Positions 43,375-53,146 are shown, counted from the first letter of the stretch. The stretch is 64,000 bases of DNA from Dyadobacter sp. UC 10 (GCF_008369915.1 NZ_VSRN01000001.1:2450001-2514000); one strand, 5' to 3'. Numbers and translations: made by a program. The notes: generated by a model not told the origin, from the letters alone.

Positions 43375-43704
43375 CTAGGAAATAGGATCTGGTGTTGGCG
43401 TTACTTCCGTAGTTGAGGAACCTGTTCCCTTGTTACCAACAAACTTTTCGTACAGATCCTTCAAAAAGGTTTCCACGTCCGGGAAATTGCCTTTCAATGT
43501 TTCTGAGCCTTTAGTTTTCAGCTCTTCGAAGTATTCAGGAGCTTTATCAAATGCGCCTTCGGCCTCCGCTTTCAGGCTATTCGCTTTTGTCTTCAGATCT
43601 TCCAGAAGCTTCTCTCCTTCTTCCGTCTGAAGATACTTGTGAGCAGCGACTCCCGCCGCGGCGCCCAGAATGAATGTGGCCAGATGTTTTGAATTGATGC
43701 CCAT
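43375..43704 (-). CDS. YtxH-domain protein
   Basis: 109 residues. The N-terminal hydrophobic segment HLATFILGAAAGVAAHKYL (about 7-25) with a Gly-rich patch, followed by an amphipathic helical section (LKTKANSLKAEAEGAFDKAPEYFEELKTKGSETLK) matches the YtxH family of small stress-related membrane-associated proteins. The C-terminus is a Thr/Pro-rich tail. It stands between the NudK-like gene and the SIMPL gene on the same strand as the latter, but separated by 125 bp and a terminator, so they are not one operon. Confidence 0.8.
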   Translation of the reverse strand: MGINSKHLATFILGAAAGVAAHKYLQTEEGEKLLEDLKTKANSLKAEAEGAFDKAPEYFEELKTKGSETLKGNFPDVETFLKDLYEKFVGNKGTGSSTTEVTPTPDPIS

Positions 43705-43784
43705 GATTTCCAGTTACTTAGTTTAGCTTGAATTTAAACAACCATTCCTTTAATCCCAAGAGGCTTGCCCTATCGATGCGTTTT

Positions 43785-43821
43785 ATATCAAAAAATTATG
43801 CCCGCATCGATGCGGGCATGG
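43785..43821 (-). terminator. Terminator of the SIMPL gene, perfect 22-bp palindrome
   Basis: ATGCCCGCATCGATGCGGGCAT (43798-43819) folds into a 9-bp stem with a TCGA loop; the minus strand continues AATTTTTTGAT, so it terminates the gene ending at 43830. A nearby copy of TATCGATGCG precedes it (43771-43780). Confidence 0.75.
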
Positions 43822-43829
43822 ATATATCT

Positions 43830-44561
43830 CTATTTAATTTCAAAAGCCGCCTGCATCCGGTAGCTTATCTTGATCTTCTGGTATTGCACCTCGCTATCTG
43901 TCACGGCATCGGCCGACTCGGCCGCAAATGCGCGGACGTTTGCCTTTGCGAAGACAGGCTGCGGAAAATACAGGTTTTCGTCCAGTTCTTTTATTTCAAG
44001 CACTTTGCCCAGCTTTTGATCCAGTGACGCAACCAGATATTCAGCTTTGGTTTTGGCTGCTTTCAGCGCGTCGATTTTTACCTGTTTCTTAAACTCCTCC
44101 TTTTTAGAATGGTCTACGCGGGCGACATTGGCATATTGTACACCACGGCTTTCCACTTTGGACAAAATTCCGTCAAGCTTTTCGGGGCTCGCCACTTTCA
44201 GCTCATACTGTTTGTTTTCAAGGAAAGTCGCGGGTTTTTTCTTTTTATCAACGTAATTCTGATAACCACCCACTCCGCTGATCGACAGGCTTTCTTTCGG
44301 CAGGCCGGCGTCGGCCACAGCCTTGATCAGTTGTTTTTCCAACGTACTGATATTGACCTTATCCTTCTGATTTTTTTCGTCCGTATAATACTCCCGAAGT
44401 GAGATGCTGAAATATATCTCGTCGGGCACAACTTCCATCTCTGCAAAGCCGGCTACTTCTATATTCGGAACCTGCATAAGTTGTTCGGATTTAACCTGTG
44501 AAAATGCCGGAGACAATGCTGCAGCGGCGAAAAGAAAACTTGAAAAAAATGCTTTTTTCAT
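43830..44561 (-). CDS. Exported SIMPL-domain (DUF541) protein
   Basis: 243 residues. Signal peptide 1-21 (FSSFLFAAAALSPAFSQ). The SIMPL fold follows: IEVAGFAEMEVVPDEIYFSISL (about 33-55), LPKESLSISGVGGYQNY, and a C-terminal VQYQKIKISYRMQAAFEIK. Members are periplasmic or outer-membrane-associated proteins implicated in stress or signalling, without an agreed function. It stands alone, with its terminator at 43785-43821, and is separated from the MarR gene by 195 bp. Confidence 0.85.
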   Translation of the reverse strand: MKKAFFSSFLFAAAALSPAFSQVKSEQLMQVPNIEVAGFAEMEVVPDEIYFSISLREYYTDEKNQKDKVNISTLEKQLIKAVADAGLPKESLSISGVGGYQNYVDKKKKPATFLENKQYELKVASPEKLDGILSKVESRGVQYANVARVDHSKKEEFKKQVKIDALKAAKTKAEYLVASLDQKLGKVLEIKELDENLYFPQPVFAKANVRAFAAESADAVTDSEVQYQKIKISYRMQAAFEIK

Positions 44562-44755
44562 GGCTTTATTAAAGAAAAATGATTGGAAAAAACTGTGTTG
44601 AGCTATTTAACGTGACGAAGCAGCTAAACGTTTCAACGAAGGTTAGATGCAAAAGCACAAGCGAAGGTTTAAGGCCGTTTGCAATTCTTAACAATAAAAA
44701 ATGGAAGACAATATGCTACATTGGTCTTCCACTTACAAAATCACGCGGGCGCAGC

Positions 44756-45190
44756 TCAGGTAAAATTCTGGTAAATCGAGTCCATAATACGCACAAAATG
44801 TTGATAGTCAGAATCATTAAGACTGCCCCAGCCTTTTCTGCGAATATCAGCTACGATCGGAAATGCCTTGTTGTAACAGGACTCACCATTTTTGGTAAGA
44901 AAGAGGTTAAATTTTCTGCGGTCACCGGCGGCAGGTCCGCGTTCCACAAGCCCCTTTTTTTCCAGCAGATCGATGATCCGCGTTACAGTCGGCGGATCTT
45001 TAAAAGTCATTTCAGCCAGTTCGTTCTGACTGATTCCCTGTTTTCGAAATATATGGTCAATCAATACCCACTGATCTACTGTCAGATCAAAACCTGCTTC
45101 TGTTAATTGTTTCTGTAAGGCGTTACGAATCTTTTTGATAGTCGTGTCTATTTTAAAAAAATAGGCCCGATGATCCGAATGATGTGTCAT
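44756..45190 (-). CDS. MarR-family transcriptional regulator
   Basis: 144 residues. The winged HTH covers about 40-110: LTVDQWVLIDHIFRKQGISQNELAEMTFKDPPTVTRIIDLLEKKGLVERGPAAGDRRKFNLFLTKNGE, with the usual wing DRRKF. MarR proteins usually repress a neighbouring transporter or enzyme gene; none is adjacent, since the gap to the SIMPL gene is 195 bp and ppc lies on the other side. The operator was not identified. Confidence 0.9.
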   Translation of the reverse strand: MTHHSDHRAYFFKIDTTIKKIRNALQKQLTEAGFDLTVDQWVLIDHIFRKQGISQNELAEMTFKDPPTVTRIIDLLEKKGLVERGPAAGDRRKFNLFLTKNGESCYNKAFPIVADIRRKGWGSLNDSDYQHFVRIMDSIYQNFT

Positions 45191-45554
45191 GTGGAAAGTT
45201 GAAGTTTAGCTATTGAGTATATACCAGAGTTTATAAGTCCAGCTAACAATTCGTCTACTAATTATTGCAGCAAAAAATCAATCATTCTTACCATTGGTCC
45301 TCGACTTATTGCCTGCCAATAAATACCACCCTGATATCGCATAGAAGTAATTCTTTATTCCTTGAAACAATGAAGGGTTTCGGACAAGATTATTCTATAA
45401 ACCTTACATACATTTTCTACTGACAAGCACACGCATTACAGTATTTCCAAAAAGCCTCCCGGGATTATACCTGGCTCTGCTGAGGACACACTAATAAAAC
45501 GAAAACGCTCCTGAACAGTGCGATCAGAAGCGTTTTCATTATCTAATTAATCCG
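45191..45554. other. Intergenic region between MarR and ppc
   Basis: No gene is visible. A+T-rich leader DNA of the marR-like gene occupies the left part; the right part contains the ppc terminator (45495-45538). Confidence 0.6.
45495..45538 (-). terminator. Intrinsic terminator of ppc
   Basis: GAAAACGCT (45501-45509) pairs with AGCGTTTTC (45529-45537), with CTG/CAG inside; on the minus strand the T-rich GTTTTATT follows. Confidence 0.75.
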
Positions 45555-48140
45555 CTAAGCCGAATTCCGCGCCGCATTGATAATACCAAACATCGCGCGC
45601 ATAATCAGCTGGTTGTAAGTTTCTACATCTGCCGTCAAATCTTTGGGGTCGCTGGCGAGCATTTGAAGTGCGTATTGCTGAATTGTGATCAGTGGCAACA
45701 CAATTCGTTCGCGCGTTTTAATAGAAACTTTTGTAACGTTATTGCTGTCCAATAGCTCCTTTTGACCGGAAACATCCAGCAGCAAATCTCGCGTCAGGAT
45801 AAATTCATCGTACATCTTGTCCCAAAACTCCCGGTACTCCTCTTCATCACGAAGATATTTGGTAGCAGGGAAAAATGCCTTTGAAAGCGACTGCATTGAA
45901 TTTTCTATGAGTGTCCGGAAAAACAGCGACTTCTTATAAAGCTGCTTAATATCCTCAACCTTGTTTTCACCCTCCATCTGGCGGATTGCAGATCCAAAAC
46001 CATAGAAACCGGGTACATTCTGTTTCATTTGCGCCCAGGAGCCGACAAACGGAATAGCCCGCAAATCTTCAAATTTCAACCCCTCATCGTCATTTCCACG
46101 CTTTGTTGGGCGGCTGCCGATATTTGTCTGGCCATAGAAGCGCAATGGCGTCTTTTTATCCAGATACTTTACAAACATCGGGTGGTTTTTGAGTTCCAGG
46201 TACGACTCGTATGCGGCGACCGCCATTTCCTCGATCAATGTTTTGTCTTCGCTGCTCAGTTCATCCTCAGCCCGGTTTCCACGGAACAAATGATTTTCCA
46301 GCCCTGCCGTAAACAATCTTTCCAGATTATACATGGCTGTAGTAACTGTTCCATAATTGGAGCTAATCGTCTGGCCCTGAACTGTTAACTGAATTTCCTT
46401 ATCTTCGATATCCGATCCGAGAGACGAGTAGAAGTTGTGGTTGTTACCTCCGCCCCTTGCCGGAGGTCCGCCTCTTCCGTCGAAAAATGTGACTTTGATT
46501 CCAAATTCGCGCGACACTTTTGTTAATTCTTCTTTCGCACGGTAGATCGACCAGTTGGCTCGAAGATACCCTCCGTCTTTTGTTCCGTCAGAAAAACCGA
46601 CCATAATAGTCTGGTGATTCTCACGATTTTGCAGATGATTGCGGTAAAATTCGTTCCGATAGAGCCTGGTCATAATTTCCGGCGCATTCGCAAGATCGTC
46701 CACTGTCTCAAACAGTGGCACCACGTCGAGCGCCAGTTTGCCGTTTACATCTGCGATAAGGTTCTTCGCTAATGCAACTACCTGCATTACATTCAATGCA
46801 GATGTGTTATTGCTGATCACATAGCGGTGAGCACCTTTTTCGCCATTTTTTTCCTGGATCGTTTTGATCGCCCGGATTGAGCCAAGTATATCTTTTGTGA
46901 GCGGATCTTCGTAATCTTCGTCGCGTAACGGAATATTGAGCGACAGCAGCATTTCAATTTTCTTCTCCTCGTCCCAGCCTTCAAAGTCGCTGTATTTCAA
47001 TAGCGGGATTTTCTTTTCGAGTCTCTTGAGAATATCCTCCCACGCTTTCCCGTGCTTTCTGCTGTCCTGACGAACATCAAGACTTGCGAAGAAAAATCCG
47101 AACAGATTAAGTTTCAGTATAAAATTATCCAGCAACTCTACGAAAAGCCCCTGATGCTTGGTTACCAGCACTTCGCGTGCAGATAACAGTTCATCGATCA
47201 GCTCCTGCGCATTCGCATATCCCTGATCAAAAGGACCGAAGATCGTACTGTTCATTTTTCTTTCCGCCAGCGACACCGCTTCATCAACTCCCTTAAAAGT
47301 GAGTCTTCTCTTCAATGTGCGTAGATCGCGGTAATAACTGCGTAAAAGTGTTTCCCGCAGTCTTTCAGCCACCTGCAAAGTAGTTTCAGGGTTAACGAAT
47401 GGATTTCCGTCCCGGTCGCCGCCTGGCCAGAAGCCGAGCCTGAAAACATTTGGATAGGGCCAGTCATGCACACTCATGCCCAATCCATTGATCAGTTTTT
47501 CTAGAATGGAGGGAATTGCGTCATAATATACATTTTCCAAAAACCAGCAAAGGCTAACCGCCTCATCAAACGGGCTGGGTTTTTCATGATTGATAAATGC
47601 TGTTTTTCCAAGTTGCAAAAGCAGCTGATTTACCTCCGTGAAATCATTTTTCTTTATTGCATCTTCCAGGTCGTTGATGATTCCAAGTACCTTTCCTGAA
47701 TAAAATTGCGTCGGATGTGCAGTTAAGACAATTCGGACACTAAAATCTTCGAGTTTTGCGAGCAGCTTCTTTTTCAGTTCGTCGCTCTCGAGTCGCTCTG
47801 TCAAATAAGTGACGGAGCCTTTGCCAGTCAGGTCGTGCGTCTGATCAAAAGCGGCGTCTTCAACAGAATCGAACAGAACTACCTGTCTTTCAATATACTG
47901 TATAAATAAAAAGAGCAGATCTGTTCTTTCTTTTGGCGTTGCGGTTTCTAGTAATTCCGAGAAAAAGTGCTCAATGATTTCTTTGGGCGATTTTCCTTCC
48001 TGAAAACCTGTTTCACTCTGCTGGGTCAGTATTGGAAGTAACGAGCCCGTCTGAAAAATACCCCTGTAAGGCAAACTCAGAAAAAGGCTGTTGAAAATAT
48101 TATACTTCGTTACAACTGCGTCCTGAAAACTGTTATTCAT
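45555..48140 (-). CDS. ppc: Phosphoenolpyruvate carboxylase
   Basis: 861 residues, close to the usual 880-950 of bacterial forms. The first signature has the catalytic His142 in LTAHPTQF; the second, FFDGRGGPPARGGG, carries the Arg/Gly loop for carboxyphosphate, and GSRPTKRG lies near the C-terminal third. It converts PEP and bicarbonate to oxaloacetate, an anaplerotic reaction. It is a single gene, followed by a terminator and preceded by xerC 68 bp upstream on the same strand. Confidence 0.96.
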   Translation of the reverse strand: MNNSFQDAVVTKYNIFNSLFLSLPYRGIFQTGSLLPILTQQSETGFQEGKSPKEIIEHFFSELLETATPKERTDLLFLFIQYIERQVVLFDSVEDAAFDQTHDLTGKGSVTYLTERLESDELKKKLLAKLEDFSVRIVLTAHPTQFYSGKVLGIINDLEDAIKKNDFTEVNQLLLQLGKTAFINHEKPSPFDEAVSLCWFLENVYYDAIPSILEKLINGLGMSVHDWPYPNVFRLGFWPGGDRDGNPFVNPETTLQVAERLRETLLRSYYRDLRTLKRRLTFKGVDEAVSLAERKMNSTIFGPFDQGYANAQELIDELLSAREVLVTKHQGLFVELLDNFILKLNLFGFFFASLDVRQDSRKHGKAWEDILKRLEKKIPLLKYSDFEGWDEEKKIEMLLSLNIPLRDEDYEDPLTKDILGSIRAIKTIQEKNGEKGAHRYVISNNTSALNVMQVVALAKNLIADVNGKLALDVVPLFETVDDLANAPEIMTRLYRNEFYRNHLQNRENHQTIMVGFSDGTKDGGYLRANWSIYRAKEELTKVSREFGIKVTFFDGRGGPPARGGGNNHNFYSSLGSDIEDKEIQLTVQGQTISSNYGTVTTAMYNLERLFTAGLENHLFRGNRAEDELSSEDKTLIEEMAVAAYESYLELKNHPMFVKYLDKKTPLRFYGQTNIGSRPTKRGNDDEGLKFEDLRAIPFVGSWAQMKQNVPGFYGFGSAIRQMEGENKVEDIKQLYKKSLFFRTLIENSMQSLSKAFFPATKYLRDEEEYREFWDKMYDEFILTRDLLLDVSGQKELLDSNNVTKVSIKTRERIVLPLITIQQYALQMLASDPKDLTADVETYNQLIMRAMFGIINAARNSA

Positions 48141-48207
48141 AATGTTGTTACCAAATTATATTCTGAAACCCTCTATCAAGGTCAAATATAATCTTAAAAA
48201 ATGGCTT

Positions 48208-49089
48208 TCAGGCTTTCGGATGGGCTTGCTGATGTGTTTTTTTCAGCTTTTCGATGGAGTTGTGCGTATAAATCTGAGTTGCAGCAAGATTAGCGTGCCC
48301 GAGTAATTCCTTGATCGCATTCAGGTCGGCGCCCCGGTTCAGCAGGTGCGTCGCGTAAGTGTGACGCAGCACGTGAGGGCTTTTCTGAGTAAGTGTAGTT
48401 ACGGCGGACAAATGCTTTTTCACCAATCTTTGAACGAAAACCGGATAACCCGCTTTTCCTGAATCTGTTATGATCAGACTATCCGTTTCCGCAATATCCG
48501 CTCTTTGCACAAGATAATCAGATAAAAGTTTGACAAGCGAGGCACCGACAGGTACAATACGCTCTTTGGACCTTTTTCCAAAAACACGGATCGTTCGCGC
48601 CGGCAGGTTGAGATGTTTCACTTCAAGGTCAAGCAATTCAGCCAGACGAATACCACTTCCGTATAACAATTCTAGTACCACCCTGTCGCGCCTACCTGTG
48701 AAATCGTCAGTAAAAAAATCCTCCTGAAAAAGCATTTCCATAGCTTTTTCCTCTACAAAAGCAGGAAGTTTTTTCCGGGTTTTTAATGCAGACAATACCT
48801 TGGTCGGATCTTTTGGAATCAGCTGCTTTCGTCGTAAAAAACCATAATAACTTCGGAGAGAAGCTATTTTCCGGTTTACAGAAGTTGGATTCAATCCTTC
48901 CTCCATCAAACTGACTATCCATGAGCGAAGCATGGCCGGCTGGGCGGATTCCGGAGTATCGCAGTCATATTGAAACAACAGATACTTTTGAAACTGATCC
49001 AGATCTGTCTGGTAAGATTTCACCGTATGCGCGCTGGCACGTTTCTCAAATGTCAGGAATTCCAGAAATGAGGCTATCATAGCGGACAA
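48208..49089 (-). CDS. xerC: Tyrosine recombinase XerC/XerD
   Basis: 293 residues of the Xer size. Catalytic residues: Arg148 (YGSGIRLAEL), Lys172 (GKRSKERIVP), His239/Arg242 (HVLRHTYATH), His265 (LLGHANL) and Tyr274 (ATQIYTH). It resolves chromosome dimers with a partner Xer at dif. Whether it is XerC or XerD cannot be decided here. It is downstream of rpsU on the same strand, a conserved order in Bacteroidota, though a terminator (49095-49131) lies between them. Confidence 0.93.
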   Translation of the reverse strand: MSAMIASFLEFLTFEKRASAHTVKSYQTDLDQFQKYLLFQYDCDTPESAQPAMLRSWIVSLMEEGLNPTSVNRKIASLRSYYGFLRRKQLIPKDPTKVLSALKTRKKLPAFVEEKAMEMLFQEDFFTDDFTGRRDRVVLELLYGSGIRLAELLDLEVKHLNLPARTIRVFGKRSKERIVPVGASLVKLLSDYLVQRADIAETDSLIITDSGKAGYPVFVQRLVKKHLSAVTTLTQKSPHVLRHTYATHLLNRGADLNAIKELLGHANLAATQIYTHNSIEKLKKTHQQAHPKA

Positions 49090-49094
49090 TATAC

Positions 49095-49131
49095 AAAAAA
49101 GAGCTATCTGAAATCAGACAGCTCTTTTTTG
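49095..49131. terminator. Bidirectional terminator between rpsU and xerC
   Basis: AAAAAAGAGCT (about 49095-49105) pairs with AGCTCTTTTTT (about 49120-49130), extended inside by TCTG/CAGA. It ends rpsU and stops read-through into xerC. Confidence 0.85.
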
Positions 49132-49181
49132 TATGGATACACTGATCCTATAAATTTCATTCAGAAACCTTTCCTTATGGA

Positions 49182-49376
49182 CTAGTCTTCTAAATGACCG
49201 TAAGTTTTCTCTTTATAAACGGCACGCAAAACTTCGAAACGACGTCTAACAGATGGTTTTTCGAAAGCTGTACGGGCACGGAGCTGACGCATTGTACCGG
49301 TCCTTTCAAATTTCTTCTTGTAACGCTTAAGAGCGCGGTCAATCGATTCGTTGTCTTTAATGTTGATAATCAGCAT
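49182..49376 (-). CDS. rpsU: 30S ribosomal protein bS21
   Basis: 64 residues from the ATG at 49376; the longer reading frame upstream is not part of the gene. The sequence is the usual short, very basic bS21: MLIINIKDNESIDRALKRYKKKFE, then MRQLRARTAFEKPSVRRRFEVLRA. It joins the 30S platform near bS6 and bS18. The upstream sequence has only a weak purine run (AAGAAGC), so no strong Shine-Dalgarno is present, as usual for the phylum. It precedes xerC with a terminator between. Confidence 0.95.
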   Translation of the reverse strand: MLIINIKDNESIDRALKRYKKKFERTGTMRQLRARTAFEKPSVRRRFEVLRAVYKEKTYGHLED

Positions 49377-49477
49377 GCTTCTTAATGTAATGTTTTTTGA
49401 ATTGGTTTCTGAAATCGGACTGCAAAGAAAACTTATATTCGACAGAAAATCAAGAAATAACTCATTAAAAATTAGGT

Positions 49478-49485
49478 TATTTTTG
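49478..49485 (+). promoter_or_regulatory. Bacteroidota -7 box (TATTTTTG) before the Ppx/GppA gene
   Basis: TATTTTTG (49478-49485) fits TAnnTTTG and lies 48 bp before the ATG at 49534. The -33 site is not clear. Confidence 0.4.
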
Positions 49486-49533
49486 CAATCATTGTCAGGG
49501 TAAGAAAGCAACGCCATTATTACGCAGCCACAT

Positions 49534-50469
49534 ATGAGCGCCAGACTCAGTATTATTGATTTAGGAACAAACACTTTTCATCTCTTAATTGTCGAAAAGG
49601 AAGAAAACCGGTTTTCAACTATTTTTCATGACAGCAAACCTGCGCGTATAGGTTTAGGAGGGATCAACAAAAAAATAATTACTGCGGAGGCTACGGACCG
49701 GGCTCTCAATGTACTGCAATACTTTCAGGAAAAGCTTGATCATTTTGATATAAAGCCGGAAAATACTTTCGCATTTGGTACCAGTGCGATTCGCAATGCT
49801 GAAAATCAGGCGGAATTTTGCGATGCAGTATCGGCTAAAACCGGAATCCGCATTACTGTTATCGATGGAAATAAGGAAGCTGAATACATTTATAATGGCG
49901 TGCGGTTTGGGACCAATATTGGCGATGCGCCCGCGCTGATCATGGATATCGGCGGCGGAAGCGTTGAGTTTATTATAGGTAACCACGCTCAGATTTTCTG
50001 GAAACAGAGTTTTGAAATCGGCGGCCAGCGGCTTATGGAGAAATTCATGCGAAACGATCCGCTTTCTGTTGCCGACAAGAAAAATATCTACAATTATTTT
50101 GAAGAGCACCTCATCCCGTTGGCGAATGCAGTACACCAATATGCGCCCGAAAAACTGATCGGCTCCTCGGGAACCTTCGATACACTGGTGGATATTGATT
50201 TTCAATACCGCACAAAGAAGGCACCCCCGTCCGGGCAAACCGACTTTGATTTGACAGTTCAGGAGTTTTACAGGGCGTATAGTCTGATACTATCTGGAAA
50301 CCATGACGAGCGAATGCAAATTCCGGGTATGATCGAGCTGCGGGTTGATATGATCGTAGTGGCAGTGTGCCTGGTCGACTATGTTTTGAAAACTTATGGA
50401 ATTCAACAAATCCAGGTATCAAGTTATGCGCTCAAAGAGGGCGTTTTAGCCCAGTTATTAGCCGCCTGA
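49534..50469 (+). CDS. Ppx/GppA-type phosphatase (exopolyphosphatase)
   Basis: 311 residues, the N-terminal catalytic part of the family only (no HD extension). The ASKHA fold shows IIDLGTNTFHLLIVE (7-21), FGTSAIRNAEN (about 86-96), the Glu of INGNKEAEYIYNGV-like IDGNKEAEYIY, and the phosphate loop IMDIGGGSVEFI (about 137-148). It hydrolyses polyphosphate or pppGpp. The metalloprotease gene follows 49 bp downstream on the same strand with no obvious terminator between, so they may be co-transcribed. Confidence 0.9.
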   Translation: MSARLSIIDLGTNTFHLLIVEKEENRFSTIFHDSKPARIGLGGINKKIITAEATDRALNVLQYFQEKLDHFDIKPENTFAFGTSAIRNAENQAEFCDAVSAKTGIRITVIDGNKEAEYIYNGVRFGTNIGDAPALIMDIGGGSVEFIIGNHAQIFWKQSFEIGGQRLMEKFMRNDPLSVADKKNIYNYFEEHLIPLANAVHQYAPEKLIGSSGTFDTLVDIDFQYRTKKAPPSGQTDFDLTVQEFYRAYSLILSGNHDERMQIPGMIELRVDMIVVAVCLVDYVLKTYGIQQIQVSSYALKEGVLAQLLAA

Positions 50470-50518
50470 TGTTGAGCCTTTTTTCTGCTATCACTTAATA
50501 ATTCAGTAAACAAACCCT

Positions 50519-53104
50519 ATGAAATTAATTCGCTGCCTCCTACTGACAGGTCTAGCCCTCGTGTATCTGACAGATGCTAATGCACAAAAGAAAAAGAAGA
50601 AAGAGGAAAAGAAGGAAGATGTAAAAATCGAAAAGGCTGTAGACGCGATGGCCAGCGCGGTTAAAGACAAGCTAAAAGACGAAAAGCAAAAAAAGGGCCC
50701 GAAACCCTTTAAGGAACTGATCGACACAAGTGCAGTAAGCCAGAAAGGCATGATTTCAGTGCACAAAAAGGATGACAAATGGTATTTCGAAATACCTGAC
50801 TCATTGCTGAACCGGGATATCATGGCTGTTACACGTTATTCCAAAACAGCAGCGGGCGGCGGGATTTTTGGCGGCGAGGAAGTGAACAGGCAGATGATCC
50901 GCTGGGAAAGAGGAATGGACGATAACCTGTTGCTACGCTCGGTAACAGTGGTATTGACAAGTCCTGACAGTACCAAACCTATTTTTCAGGCGGTGAAGAA
51001 TTCAAATTCAGATCCGATTATCGGGGTTTTTGATATCAAAGCAGCAAAAAAGGAGCCGGAAGGTAAATCTTCGGTCATTGAGGTAACTGATTTTTTCAAT
51101 GCGGATAATCAGGTTTTTTCGCTAAGCTCGGTAAACAAACAATTGCTCAAACTGACCACGTTCAAAAAGGAAGCATCGTTTATCGAAAAAATCCGCACTT
51201 ATCCGATCAACACGGAAATACGCACGGTTAAGACTTTTTCGGTAACGCCGCAAATGCTCAGTACCTCGCCTACCCCTTCTATCGGGCAATACCTTCCCTC
51301 GGGCCTTGATGCGGGCGTGGTGACCTTTGAAATGAACACCTCGCTGATATTACTTCCCGCAAAACCCATGCAAAAAAGATTTTTTGACAGCCGGGTCGGC
51401 TATTTTGCAAATCAATATGCCGTTTTTGGAGAAGAATCGCACCGCTCGGATACAGAGGTATTTGCAGTAAGATGGCGCCTGGAACCGAAAAATGCGGATG
51501 ATGCTGCGAAGCAGAAAAACGGTGAATTGATTGAACCCAAAAAACCAATCGTCTACTATATTGATCCTGCTACTCCTGAAAAATGGCGCAAGTACCTGAA
51601 AGCCGGTGTTGACGACTGGCAGGTTGCATTTGAAAAAGCCGGCTGGAAAAACGCAATCCGGGGCGAGTACTGGCCGGAAAAGGATACGACGATGAGCCTG
51701 GAAGACGCCCGCTATTCGGTGATCCGCTATTTCGCGGCTGATATTCAGAATGCTTACGGACCAAATGTACACGATCCGAGGAGCGGCGAGATTTTGGAAA
51801 GCCACATTGGCTGGTACCATAATGTCATGCGTTTGCTGCGCAACTGGTATATCATTCAGGCCGGTGCTGTTGATCCGAAAGCAAGAACAAAGAAGTTTGA
51901 CGATGAGTTAATGGGAGAGCTGGTACGTTTCGTTTCCTCCCACGAAATAGGACATACCCTTGGCCTGCGGCATAATATGGGCGCGAGCTCGGCTACGCCG
52001 GTTGAAAAATTGCGGGATAAAGAGTGGATCAAAGAACATGGGCACACTGCTTCCATCATGGATTATGCTCGGTTTAACTACGTGGCTCAGCCGGAAGACG
52101 GCATTACCGATCTTTTTCCAAGAATCGGGGATTATGATAAATGGGCGATTCAATGGGGTTACAGCTATTTCCCTGATGTGGATGATCCGAAGGCGGAGAA
52201 AGCATTGCTGAATACGCTGACGAAAGAGGCTTACGAAGATTCGCGCCTGCATTTTGGAACAGAAATAAGCCCGTACGACCCACGTTACCAAACCGAGGAT
52301 TTGGGAGATAATGCAATGAAAGCTTCGGAATACGGTATCAAAAACCTGAAAAGAATTGTCCCAAACCTGATTGAATGGAGTAAAGAAGATGGCGAGAGTT
52401 ACAAAGAGCTGGACGAAATATACAGCAACGTGACTGCGCAGTATCGCAGGTACCTCGGCCACGTAATCAAGAATATTGGCGGGATTTATGACGATCCGAT
52501 CACCTACGATATGGAAGGCCAGACTTTCACTCCTGTTTCAAAAGAGATACAAAAAGAAGCAGTCAACTTCCTGAATGCACAATTATTCAAAACGCCTGCC
52601 TGGCTTTTGGACCAGAATATCATGAACAAGATCAAGCCTGAAACCGGCGTGGAGGCGATCAAAGCATTGCATGAATATGCGATTACCACGCTTTTTGCAG
52701 GAGATCGGGCAGTGAGATTAATGGAAACAGGTTTGACCTCTAAAAACTACACGCTGGACGAGCTTTTCACTGACCTGGAAAGCGGCATCTGGTCGGAAGT
52801 TAAAACTGGCAAAAACATTGATCTGTATCGAAGAAACCTTCAAAAGGTTTACGCAGAAAAGCTGATCGACTTGCTCAAACCCGGCAAAGCAAATGTGCAG
52901 TCGATCCCGGTCGGTATTACTTACGGGTTTTCTACGCGGGTGGTCGAGCTTGAAAAGACAGACTTACCTTCCATCGCGAGAGCGCATTTGGAATCGATCA
53001 AAACGAGCATTACCTCGGCGCTGCCAAAAACGACTGACAAGATCTCGAAATATCACTTACAGGACGTTTTGCAGCGGATTAAGCAAAATCTGGATCCAAA
53101 ATAG
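50519..53104 (+). CDS. Large zinc-dependent metalloprotease (DUF5117/DUF5118-type)
   Basis: 861 residues. Signal peptide 1-22 (CLLLTGLALVYLTDANA), then a Lys/Glu-rich spacer. The zinc motif is HEIGHTLGLRH at about 475-485 (H-E-x-x-H-x8-H), and SIMDYARFNYVAQPEDG with a Met-turn-like SIMDYA lies behind it. The preceding domains (GVDDWQVAFEKAGWKNAI) fit the Bacteroidota metalloprotease family with DUF5117/DUF5118 N-terminal domains. It is predicted to be secreted or periplasmic and to cleave proteins. It ends at a terminator (53111-53146). Confidence 0.9.
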   Translation: MKLIRCLLLTGLALVYLTDANAQKKKKKEEKKEDVKIEKAVDAMASAVKDKLKDEKQKKGPKPFKELIDTSAVSQKGMISVHKKDDKWYFEIPDSLLNRDIMAVTRYSKTAAGGGIFGGEEVNRQMIRWERGMDDNLLLRSVTVVLTSPDSTKPIFQAVKNSNSDPIIGVFDIKAAKKEPEGKSSVIEVTDFFNADNQVFSLSSVNKQLLKLTTFKKEASFIEKIRTYPINTEIRTVKTFSVTPQMLSTSPTPSIGQYLPSGLDAGVVTFEMNTSLILLPAKPMQKRFFDSRVGYFANQYAVFGEESHRSDTEVFAVRWRLEPKNADDAAKQKNGELIEPKKPIVYYIDPATPEKWRKYLKAGVDDWQVAFEKAGWKNAIRGEYWPEKDTTMSLEDARYSVIRYFAADIQNAYGPNVHDPRSGEILESHIGWYHNVMRLLRNWYIIQAGAVDPKARTKKFDDELMGELVRFVSSHEIGHTLGLRHNMGASSATPVEKLRDKEWIKEHGHTASIMDYARFNYVAQPEDGITDLFPRIGDYDKWAIQWGYSYFPDVDDPKAEKALLNTLTKEAYEDSRLHFGTEISPYDPRYQTEDLGDNAMKASEYGIKNLKRIVPNLIEWSKEDGESYKELDEIYSNVTAQYRRYLGHVIKNIGGIYDDPITYDMEGQTFTPVSKEIQKEAVNFLNAQLFKTPAWLLDQNIMNKIKPETGVEAIKALHEYAITTLFAGDRAVRLMETGLTSKNYTLDELFTDLESGIWSEVKTGKNIDLYRRNLQKVYAEKLIDLLKPGKANVQSIPVGITYGFSTRVVELEKTDLPSIARAHLESIKTSITSALPKTTDKISKYHLQDVLQRIKQNLDPK

Positions 53105-53110
53105 AATTGT

Positions 53111-53146
53111 AAAATGCCTGGCCACGCGTCAGGCATTTTGTTTTTA
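53111..53146 (+). terminator. Intrinsic terminator after the metalloprotease gene
   Basis: AAAATGCCTG (53111-53120) and CAGGCATTTT (53130-53139) form a 10-bp stem, followed by GTTTTT. Confidence 0.85.

Noticed and set aside
46029-46388. 119-codon plus-strand frame over ppc
   Set aside because: Antisense to the PEP carboxylase catalytic region.
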